Source: an uncultured Caryophanales bacterium
GTDB taxonomy: Bacteria; Bacillota_I; Bacilli_A; RF39; UBA660
Assembly: GCA_947065955.1 (NCBI GenBank)
Contig: CAMSXY010000053.1
Span: forward strand, 1 to 7,599
DNA: 7,599 bases
Direction: 5' to 3'
Positions within the stretch are counted from its first letter, which is position 1. Each line of letters starts with the position of its first letter. The translations under genes were made by a program, and so were the position numbers. Positions 1 to 4,759 of this stretch are shown in pieces. The notes beneath the pieces were generated by a model. The model was not told the origin of the DNA. It saw only the letters and a list, made by a program, of their open reading frames with translations, and did no database searches.

Positions 1-20
1 GACGTGTGCTCTTCCGATCT
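1..20. other. Illumina sequencing adapter remnant (artefact)
   Basis: Bases 1-20 (GACGTGTGCTCTTCCGATCT) are identical to the 3' end of the standard Illumina TruSeq read-2 adapter. Genomic sequence therefore starts at about position 21. The stretch should be trimmed. Its reading frame is open by chance and must not be translated as part of the first gene. It also shows that the left end is a contig or read edge, so the loss of the first gene's 5' part is an assembly effect. Confidence 0.97.
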
Positions 21-22
21 TT

Positions 23-376
23 TGGTATTTAATGAATTTTGTTTGTTTTGGAATTTTTCTTGCTAATTTATCTATGATTACTTGTAAAAAAGCAAAAAAT
101 GTATTTATAAATATTGTTTTAGCCTACGTTCTTTTTTTAGGAATCGATCTTTGTAATGAACTTTTTTATTTTATTTTAGATGGTTCACAATCGAATCCGA
201 TTTATATAGGAAAGGTATTGATCCCAAGTGGAATCAACAATCTTTGGAGATATTTTGAAGGAGCAGGGGATCCAAAGATTATTTTTCCTTTTATGTTTAT
301 TTTAGGAATGCTATCTTTGATTGGGGTATTTATTTTCTATTTTAAAAAGGAGAGTGTTTTACTTGAATGCGAGTAA
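23..376 (+). CDS. ABC-2-type transporter membrane subunit, 3' part only (5' truncated by contig end)
   Basis: The frame is open from the adapter junction to the TAA at 374-376. The visible 117 residues begin W-Y-L-M-N, and the ATG at 32 is probably internal because no ribosome site precedes it and the frame continues upstream. The protein is very hydrophobic. Three likely membrane helices lie at about residues 4-21, 27-51 and 87-107, with a polar, probably extracytoplasmic loop between the second and third (NPIYIGKVLIPSG...GAGDPK), and it ends in a short charged tail (KKESVLLECE). The next membrane gene starts inside its 3' end and an ATPase gene follows, so I infer one of two permease subunits of an ABC-2-type exporter or immunity transporter. 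Such subunits are usually about 230-260 aa, so roughly half is missing. No conserved motif fixes the substrate; an unrelated membrane protein is possible. Confidence 0.7.
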   Translation, partial: WYLMNFVCFGIFLANLSMITCKKAKNVFINIVLAYVLFLGIDLCNELFYFILDGSQSNPIYIGKVLIPSGINNLWRYFEGAGDPKIIFPFMFILGMLSLIGVFIFYFKKESVLLECE

Positions 377-1130
377 GTATCAAAAGGAGTATATTAAGTA
401 TCTTTTTAAGCAAGATACTATTCGATTTTTGTTTGTAATCATTGGACTTATATCGATAGGTAGTGCTTATGTAAAAAGAGAGGCTCCTCTTTTACAATCC
501 TTTTATGATGTATTATCAAGCCCGTGGTGTTTTTGTATTATGAATGTTTTAACCTTACTGATTGTTAATCTAAATATGAGTCACCACCTTGAAGGGCAAG
601 AAAATTTTAGTTTGCGTTTTTTGAATCGTAAAAAATTATTATTAGAACAATTTCGCATTGCTTTTAAAATCAATAACATTTTTTTTCTATTTACCATCTT
701 TATGGTTTTTATTGGAGTAAATATTTTTTCAAAGGGTTATATTTCTATTGGAATACAAAAACATGGTATAGTGACTTACAATATTCCTAATATAGTTTAT
801 CTTATTTTTTTTCTGATTCGAATGTTTTTTCTTTCCCAATTATTATCTATGGTAAATGTAGCAATTTCTAAACTGACTTCTTCAAAAGGAATTTATATGA
901 TAAATATTTTGGTTTTAGCGAGTTTTTTAAATACAGATTTTATAGCGGGAGAAGTTATTGATTCTCTATTCCAAATGAAATTTTTGCCAACAGAATATAT
1001 GATGGTACTAGCTTATAAAAATTTTTTCTTTGAAGTTTTTTGTTCTTTTCTTTATTTAGGAATTTTACTCTTTATTCTTTTAGCTATTTGTCTTTTGGTT
1101 TTAAAAAAAGGGTATGATATTGGAAAATAA
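363..1130 (+). CDS. ABC-2-type transporter membrane subunit (second permease)
   Basis: I chose the TTG at 363 as start because AAAGGAGAG at 346-354 lies at normal distance before it. The open frame extends back to 321 but without a ribosome site, and the in-frame GTG at 354 overlaps the site itself. This gives 255 aa. Six hydrophobic segments are visible at about residues 21-37, 55-70, 104-122, 143-162, 176-194 and 221-247, the usual layout of ABC-2 permeases. A basic stretch between the second and third (about residues 81-98, SLRFLNRKKLLLEQFR) is where such proteins carry the cytoplasmic coupling helix that contacts the ATPase. It overlaps the upstream membrane gene by 14 bases, implying translational coupling, and is followed 64 bases later by an ATPase gene. 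The two membrane proteins probably form a heterodimeric channel. Family is assigned from layout and context, not from a diagnostic motif. Substrate unknown. Confidence 0.72.
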   Translation: MNASKYQKEYIKYLFKQDTIRFLFVIIGLISIGSAYVKREAPLLQSFYDVLSSPWCFCIMNVLTLLIVNLNMSHHLEGQENFSLRFLNRKKLLLEQFRIAFKINNIFFLFTIFMVFIGVNIFSKGYISIGIQKHGIVTYNIPNIVYLIFFLIRMFFLSQLLSMVNVAISKLTSSKGIYMINILVLASFLNTDFIAGEVIDSLFQMKFLPTEYMMVLAYKNFFFEVFCSFLYLGILLFILLAICLLVLKKGYDIGK

Positions 1131-1144
1131 AATAGATTATAGGA

Positions 1145-1164
1145 TAAGATAAAGAAAAATCTTA
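1145..1164 (+). repeat. Small inverted repeat between permease and ATPase genes
   Basis: TAAGAT (1145-1150) and ATCTTA (1159-1164) can pair around an 8-base A-rich loop in the 64-base gap between the second permease and the ATPase. No T-run follows, so it is not a terminator. It could be an RNA processing or stability element, but a 6-bp repeat of this composition is also plausible by chance. Confidence 0.25.
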
Positions 1165-1194
1165 GTAAAAAAGGAATTATAAAGGAGTTATTAA

Positions 1195-1833
1195 ATGAAA
1201 ATAGAAGTTAAAAATGTTCAAAAAAGGTTTAAGAAAAATATTATATTAGATCAAGTTAACGTAACTTTTGAAAGTGGGAAAATCTATGGTTTTGTTGGAA
1301 GAAATGGAAGTGGAAAAACAGTTCTTTTAAAAATGATTTGTGGCTTTTTTACACCAACTAAAGGAGAAATTTTAATCGATGGTGTAAATATTATTAAAGA
1401 AAAATCATTTCCAAAAGATACCCGAGCTTTAATCGAAAATCCAAAATTTATTCCAGATTTATCTGGTCTTCAAAACTTAAAATTGCTTGCGAAAATTCAA
1501 AATAAAATTAGTGAAAAGGAAATTTTAGAAACCTTAGAAAAAGTAAATTTATTAAAAGAAAAGGATAAAAAGTTTTCAGAGTATTCTCTTGGAATGAAAC
1601 AAAAATTAGGAATTGCTCAAGTACTTATGGAAGATCCTAAAATCATTATTTTAGATGAACCATTTAATGGGATTGAATCAGAAACAACAAAAAAATTAAG
1701 AGATCTTTTATTAGAAGAGAAAAAACGTGGAAAGCTCATTCTTTTGGCAACGCATATCGAAGAAGATTTAAAAACAATGGTAGATGAATTATACGAATTT
1801 AATGCAGGAATTGTAACCAAAAAATCATCTTAA
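1195..1833 (+). CDS. ABC transporter ATP-binding protein, E-loop (BcrA/LanF-like) type
   Basis: This 212-aa protein is a single nucleotide-binding domain that hydrolyses ATP to drive the membrane subunits encoded just upstream. Visible motifs are Walker A GRNGSGKT (35-42), signature YSLGMKQK (130-137), Walker B IIILDEP (150-156, with D154 and catalytic E155) and the switch histidine H187 in LLATHIEED. Two positions depart from the textbook domain. The Q-loop Gln is Glu (E81, in LIENP), as known for lantibiotic-immunity LanF and BcrA-like ATPases. The D-loop reads GIESE, so its Asp is replaced by Glu. It is short, with no C-terminal regulatory domain. AAAGGAG at 1181-1187 sits 7 bases before the ATG. 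A terminator follows 9 bases after the stop, so it is the last gene of the operon. Assignment as an ABC ATPase is firm; a role in peptide or antibiotic protection is inferred from the E-loop. Confidence 0.93.
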   Translation: MKIEVKNVQKRFKKNIILDQVNVTFESGKIYGFVGRNGSGKTVLLKMICGFFTPTKGEILIDGVNIIKEKSFPKDTRALIENPKFIPDLSGLQNLKLLAKIQNKISEKEILETLEKVNLLKEKDKKFSEYSLGMKQKLGIAQVLMEDPKIIILDEPFNGIESETTKKLRDLLLEEKKRGKLILLATHIEEDLKTMVDELYEFNAGIVTKKSS

Positions 1834-1842
1834 ATAGAAACG

Positions 1843-1869
1843 AAAGGTAACCAAAGGTTACTTTTTTTT
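1843..1869 (+). terminator. Rho-independent terminator of the first ABC operon
   Basis: GTAACC (1847-1852), loop AAA (1853-1855) and GGTTAC (1856-1861) form a perfect 6-bp stem. It extends by a G-U pair and three A-T pairs into the following run of eight T (1862-1869). It starts 9 bases after the ATPase stop codon, separating the two ABC loci into different transcripts. Confidence 0.9.
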
Positions 1870-2027
1870 ATAAAAATATCTTATATGTAAGCATTTATAA
1901 AAAATAAAACATTTACTTTTAAAGGAATTTATATTTAAAATATATCGTTGAAAAATTAAAAAAATCTAACACTTAAAATAGGTAGAATAGTTTTTTAGTA
2001 TATTAATGAATTTTAAAGAAAAATTGC

Positions 2028-2047
2028 ATTCTATAGAAAAATAGAAT
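2028..2047. promoter_or_regulatory. Inverted repeat, candidate operator upstream of second ABC operon
   Basis: ATTCTAT (2028-2034) and ATAGAAT (2041-2047) form a perfect 7-bp inverted repeat with a 6-base spacer. It lies 20 bases upstream of the extended -10 element, about where the -35 region would be, and no recognisable -35 hexamer is there. A dimeric regulator binding here could activate or repress the exporter operon. The regulator is not encoded in the window. The repeat is AT-rich, so chance cannot be excluded. Confidence 0.4.
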
Positions 2048-2064
2048 ATCATAAGTAATGACTA

Positions 2065-2073
2065 TGGTATAAT
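2065..2073 (+). promoter_or_regulatory. Extended -10 promoter for second ABC operon
   Basis: TGG followed by TATAAT (2068-2073) is a perfect TGn-extended -10 element. No good -35 hexamer is found 15-19 bases upstream, which fits an extended -10 promoter. The ribosome site and start codon follow within 25 bases, so the 5' untranslated region would be very short, starting around 2080. It stands downstream of the terminator of the first operon, consistent with independent transcription. Confidence 0.65.
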
Positions 2074-2096
2074 TTATGTAAAGGAGGAGTTTATGT

Positions 2097-2915
2097 ATGA
2101 AAACTGATATAATCGAAACAAAGAATTTAGAAATATCTCTTGGATCCAAAAAAATTTTGGATGATATTACATTTTGCGTAAAAGAAAATGAAATTTTTGG
2201 ATTTCTTGGACCATCAGGCGCTGGCAAGACAACAACTATAAAAATATTAACCAAACAATTACAGCAATCCCATGGAATTTGCAATGTAAATGTTGCTATT
2301 AAGGATATTGGTATTTTAAGTGATAACAGTGGAGTTTATGAAAGGCTTACTGTATATCGTAATATATGTTTTTTTGCTGAATTATCTAAAACGGATCTAA
2401 AAGAAGTAGAAAAAGTTTTAAAACAAGTAAAATTATGGGAAGACAAAGATAAAAAAGTGAAAGATTTATCAAAAGGAATGAAACAAAGATTGCTACTTGC
2501 TTGTGCGGTTATTCATAGTCCTAAATTATTATTTTTAGATGAGCCAACAGCAGCTTTAGATCCAGCAACAACCGAAGAAATTCATAAAATGTTATTCGAA
2601 TTAAGAAAAAATGGTACAACAATTTTTTTAACAACGCATAATATGGAAGAAGCCGATGAAATATGCGATCGAGTTGCATTTTTAAACAAAGGAAAAATTG
2701 TAGAAATAGGAAAACCTAGCGAGTTAAAATTTAAATATGGAAAAGATACTGTAAAAATAACTTTTGAAGACCATACAGAAATCATAGTAAATAAAGAAAG
2801 CGAAAGTATTATAAATTGCTTAAAAGATAGTTCCAAAAAAATCTTATCCATTCACTCATTAGAACCCAATTTAGCGGAAATCTTTTTAGAGTTGACAGGG
2901 AGGGAGTTAAAATGA
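2097..2915 (+). CDS. ABC-2-type exporter ATP-binding protein
   Basis: A 272-aa nucleotide-binding subunit. Motifs in order are Walker A GPSGAGKT (38-45), signature LSKGMKQ (124-130), Walker B LLFLDEP (144-150, with D148 and catalytic E149), D-loop ALD (153-155) and switch His H181 in LTTHNMEEAD. The usual Q-loop Gln position holds Asp (D76, in GILSDNSGVYERLTV), and the stretch between Walker A and this loop is shorter than average. About 65 residues after the ATPase core form a C-terminal tail, as in DrrA/BcrA/CcmA-like exporters. The ATG at 2097 is preceded by a near-perfect AAAGGAGG (2080-2087). An ATG at 2093 is in another frame and closes after four codons. The gene overlaps the following permease by ATGA. 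ABC ATPase identity is certain and pairing with the next gene is very likely; the exported substrate is unknown. Confidence 0.94.
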   Translation: MKTDIIETKNLEISLGSKKILDDITFCVKENEIFGFLGPSGAGKTTTIKILTKQLQQSHGICNVNVAIKDIGILSDNSGVYERLTVYRNICFFAELSKTDLKEVEKVLKQVKLWEDKDKKVKDLSKGMKQRLLLACAVIHSPKLLFLDEPTAALDPATTEEIHKMLFELRKNGTTIFLTTHNMEEADEICDRVAFLNKGKIVEIGKPSELKFKYGKDTVKITFEDHTEIIVNKESESIINCLKDSSKKILSIHSLEPNLAEIFLELTGRELK

Positions 2916-3619
2916 GATTTTATAAAATAAAAGCACTATTTAAATTAGGAATAGAAGATTTATCTAAAAATATGAATGTATTTATTTATGTTTTGATGCC
3001 CTTAGGGTTTGCATTTTTATATTCCAATATAGGGGAGGGATCTAAAGAATCCTTATTCTCTCTTTGTGTGTTATTAAATATTGCTATGGTGCCTGTTGCT
3101 TTAATGGGAACTATTATTGCGGAAGAAAAAGAAAAAAATACATTAAGAACCTTGATGTTAAATGATGTGAAAGGTTTTGAAATATTATTTGCTAAAGCAT
3201 TTATTTGTATGTTATTTGTATTTGTAAATGATATCCTGATTTATTTTGTATTTCAGCTTCCTATGGCAAGTTTTTTACTTTATCAAGGTGTTACATTACT
3301 TGTAGGAATAGCCGTAATTTTCTTTGGAGCTTTTGTAGGATTAATGGCAAAAAACCAAATGTCCGCAGGATTATTATCTTTACCCTTTATGTTTTTATTA
3401 ATGGCACCTATGTTTATTATGTTATTTAAAAATGACATAGCAAGTAAAATATCCTCTTTTCTTCCAACCGATGCCATGATGACAATCCTTGCAAAAATCA
3501 GTCAGAATGAAATGACATTATCTAGTGTAGGAATGCCTTTTGTTGTAGTCATTGCTTGGTTTATATTGAGTTTTTTACTTTTTAATGTTGCTTATAAAAA
3601 AATGGGAGTAGATAATTAA
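2912..3619 (+). CDS. ABC-2-type exporter permease
   Basis: A 235-aa membrane protein forming the channel for the ATPase encoded immediately upstream. The start ATG lies inside the ATPase stop (ATGA overlap) and AGGGAG at 2901-2906 precedes it, so translation is coupled. Predicted helices are at about residues 22-40, 47-70, 96-115, 122-146, 151-172 and 208-228. After helix 2 comes the motif EEKEKNTLRTLMLNDVKGFEILFAK in two parts (71-79 and 80-95). This is the cytoplasmic coupling segment typical of ABC-2 permeases (EEKExGTLExLxxxPVxxxEIxxgK pattern). With one ATPase and one half-size permease the complex would be two of each. No accessory or signalling genes adjoin it. Export of a drug, peptide or lipid is the family norm; the sequence does not show which. 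Confidence 0.9.
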   Translation: MRFYKIKALFKLGIEDLSKNMNVFIYVLMPLGFAFLYSNIGEGSKESLFSLCVLLNIAMVPVALMGTIIAEEKEKNTLRTLMLNDVKGFEILFAKAFICMLFVFVNDILIYFVFQLPMASFLLYQGVTLLVGIAVIFFGAFVGLMAKNQMSAGLLSLPFMFLLMAPMFIMLFKNDIASKISSFLPTDAMMTILAKISQNEMTLSSVGMPFVVVIAWFILSFLLFNVAYKKMGVDN

Positions 3620-3703
3620 GAAAGAGTATAAAATAGAAAGTAGTTAATATCTCTTTGAAAAATGAATTGTTAAAAAATTACCCATGTTTAAAGAAAAATT
3701 ACC

Positions 3704-3721
3704 ATATTTTTTAAAAAATAT
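3704..3721. repeat. Perfect A/T-only palindrome
   Basis: Bases 3704-3712 and 3713-3721 (ATATTTTTT and AAAAAATAT) are exact reverse complements with no spacer. The palindrome sits between the permease stop and the terminator. Without a loop it is a poor RNA hairpin, and with this base composition it may be incidental. It follows a 10-bp direct repeat, AAAAATTACC, at 3673-3682 and 3694-3703. Confidence 0.35.
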
Positions 3722-3737
3722 ATTGTTTATTGATATG

Positions 3738-3767
3738 AAAAGGAGAAAGTAGAGTTCTCCTTTTTTT
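3738..3767 (+). terminator. Rho-independent terminator of second ABC operon
   Basis: AAAAGGAGAA (3738-3747) pairs perfectly with TTCTCCTTTT (3755-3764) around a 7-base loop, and the T-run continues to 3767. It lies 118 bases after the permease stop and just before the promoter of the peptidase gene, so it isolates the exporter operon from downstream genes. Confidence 0.87.
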
Positions 3768-3795
3768 CGTCAATTTATTCAAAAATTGCTTTTTG

Positions 3796-3804
3796 TGGTA
3801 CAAT
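3796..3804 (+). promoter_or_regulatory. Extended -10 promoter for YgjP-type peptidase gene
   Basis: TGG followed by TACAAT (3799-3804) is an extended -10 element 18 bases before the ATG. No convincing -35 hexamer is present at normal spacing; TTTATT at 3774-3779 is weak and 19 bases away. The position directly after a terminator supports a new transcript. The leader would be only about 10 bases. Confidence 0.5.
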
Positions 3805-3821
3805 AATAAAATGGTGAATAT

Positions 3822-4475
3822 ATGAAACAAAAAGAAGAAAAACAAGAAATCCAAATACAAGATAATAAGATTTCTTTAGAAATTATTAAAAAAGCAAATA
3901 AAAATATATATCTTCGTTTTAAAGAGGATACCTTAGTTGTTACAGTTCCTTTTTTTACTTCTAGGAAAGATATTGAAAAAGTAATTTATAAAAATCAAGA
4001 ATGGATTTTAAAAACCTGGAATCAAAGAAAGAAAAAAGAAGAAAAGGAAAAACAATTTTATTATTTAGGAAATCCTTATGATCTTATTTTTTATAAAGAA
4101 GCCAATCCTATTTTTATGAAAGAAAATAAAATATATGTAAAGGATCCAAAGACTTTTGATAAATGGTTACTGGAACAAACCAAAAGATTATTTCAAGAAA
4201 GACTTTCCTTTCAATACCAAAGATTTGAAGAAAAGATTCCATATCCCATTTTAAAACTAAGAAAAATGAAAACAAGATGGGGAGTCTGCAACCGAAAAAA
4301 TACAACAGTTACATTAAATACTTTATTAATTCATTACCCAATCGAAGCTCTTGATTATGTAATTATTCATGAATTAAGTCATTTTGTAGAATTCAATCAT
4401 TCTAAATCTTTTTGGAAAATTGTTTCAAAATACGATCCAGAGTATAAAACGAAAAAAAAGATGTTAAAAGAGTAA
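3822..4475 (+). CDS. YgjP-type (DUF45/M48-like) zinc metallopeptidase
   Basis: A 217-aa soluble protein with no signal peptide, so cytoplasmic. The C-terminal part carries the zinc-peptidase signature HELSH (183-187) followed by NHSKSFW (192-198). H183, H187 and H193 are the likely zinc ligands and E184 the catalytic base. The preceding MKTRWGVCNRKNTTVTLN segment (149-166) matches the conserved R-W-G-x-C block of the YgjP family. The N-terminal half is a lysine-rich beta-type domain with a coiled, charged region at about 65-78 (KTWNQRKKKEEKEK). Length is normal for the family, whose substrate is not established. The start is the only reasonable ATG. GGTGA at 3813-3817 pairs with the inner part of the anti-Shine-Dalgarno, so its spacing looks short. 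It appears monocistronic. Confidence 0.92.
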   Translation: MKQKEEKQEIQIQDNKISLEIIKKANKNIYLRFKEDTLVVTVPFFTSRKDIEKVIYKNQEWILKTWNQRKKKEEKEKQFYYLGNPYDLIFYKEANPIFMKENKIYVKDPKTFDKWLLEQTKRLFQERLSFQYQRFEEKIPYPILKLRKMKTRWGVCNRKNTTVTLNTLLIHYPIEALDYVIIHELSHFVEFNHSKSFWKIVSKYDPEYKTKKKMLKE

Positions 4476-4489
4476 TTTCGTTTTTTTTT
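4446..4489 (+). terminator. Possible weak terminator overlapping the end of the peptidase gene
   Basis: AAAACGAAA (4446-4454) can pair with TTTCGTTTT (4476-4484), and a run of nine T (4481-4489) follows. The stem has only two G-C pairs and a loop of 21 bases that includes the stop codon, so it is weaker than the other two terminators in the window. It may still end the peptidase transcript. Confidence 0.4.
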
Positions 4490-4525
4490 GACAAAAATAT
4501 CTTTTATACTAAAAGTGGTGATTTT

Positions 4526-4696
4526 ATGAAAGTAAAAATATTCGATGAGGCCCATGAATTAGATTTAGAGTCTGCTGTAAATAAATTTTTAGGAGAAGTA
4601 TCTGGGGAGATCATTGATATTAAATATCAAGTCGCAGTCAGTGTGTTTTCAGAAGAACAAGTTTTTTGTTTTTCAGCTATGATTATTTATATGTAA
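4526..4696 (+). CDS. Small Cse60-like protein
   Basis: A complete 56-aa frame fills most of the gap between the peptidase and pflB genes. It reads MKVKIFDEAHELDLESAVNK at the start and ends in a block IKYQVAVSVFSEEQVFCFSA followed by MIIYM. This layout, an MKVKxFDE start, an acidic helix with E-x-x-x-N-x-F-L, and a closing IKYQ...EEQ.xCFSAMIIY, is what I recall of the Cse60 family. That family was named from a 60-aa Bacillus protein made in the mother cell during sporulation and is also found in other Bacillota. Its biochemical function is unknown. The start is supported by GGTGAT (4517-4522), which pairs with the inner part of the 16S rRNA tail. It has no membrane segment or signal peptide and probably folds as a small beta-alpha-beta unit. 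The family name rests on memory of the motif; the gene itself looks real because of its conserved-looking end and start context. Confidence 0.8.
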   Translation: MKVKIFDEAHELDLESAVNKFLGEVSGEIIDIKYQVAVSVFSEEQVFCFSAMIIYM

Positions 4697-4729
4697 AGAG
4701 AGAAAAACGAAAGCCCCTTTTTGATTTTC

Positions 4730-4741
4730 TTGTGATATAAT
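4730..4741 (+). promoter_or_regulatory. Extended -10 promoter for pflBA with Rex-like half-site
   Basis: TGA followed by TATAAT (4736-4741) is an extended -10 element 18 bases before the GTG start of pflB, again without a clear -35 hexamer. TTGTGA at 4730-4735 overlaps it and equals one half of the redox repressor Rex operator (TTGTGA-N6-TCACAA). The other half (positions 4742-4747) does not match. Rex control of pflB is known in some Firmicutes, so the half-site is suggestive only. Confidence 0.55.
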
Positions 4742-4759
4742 GATAATAGGAGTGATATA

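Noticed and set aside
32..34. ATG at 32 as true start of the first membrane gene
   Set aside because: The frame is open through to the adapter, no ribosome site precedes the ATG, and the product would be half the usual permease length; truncation by the contig end is the simpler reading.
1..1130. T-rich composition of the first two membrane genes as a sign of foreign origin
   Set aside because: Hydrophobic residues (Phe, Leu, Ile) in an AT-rich genome give T-rich coding strands; this does not need horizontal transfer.
2006..2044. 12-codon open frame (MNFKEKLHSIEK) before the second ABC operon, as a possible leader peptide
   Set aside because: It has no ribosome site, lies upstream of the predicted -10 so would not be on that transcript, and no attenuator structure follows.
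1617..2284. Reverse-strand open frames opposite the two ATPase genes (1617-1820 and 2003-2284)
   Set aside because: They lie opposite genes with certain ABC motifs, or run off their start into AT-rich intergenic DNA. They lack ribosome sites and have no recognisable protein features, so they are shadows.
2582..2851. Reverse-strand open frame within the second ATPase gene
   Set aside because: Fully antisense to a region encoding the H-loop and C-terminal tail; no start context or protein family resemblance.
3283..4305. Reverse-strand open frames at 3283-3477 and 4114-4305
   Set aside because: Antisense to the permease and the peptidase genes; composition follows from the coding strand and there is no ribosome site.
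4488..4510. TTGACA (4488-4493) and TATACT (4505-4510) as a standard promoter for the Cse60-like gene
   Set aside because: Both hexamers are good but only 11 bases apart, too close for the usual 16-18 base spacing, and no TG extension precedes TATACT. The gene may have a promoter here, but I cannot assign it.
4708..4722. Hairpin with T-run after the Cse60-like gene as a terminator
   Set aside because: Only four base pairs plus one G-U around CCC can form, too weak to claim.
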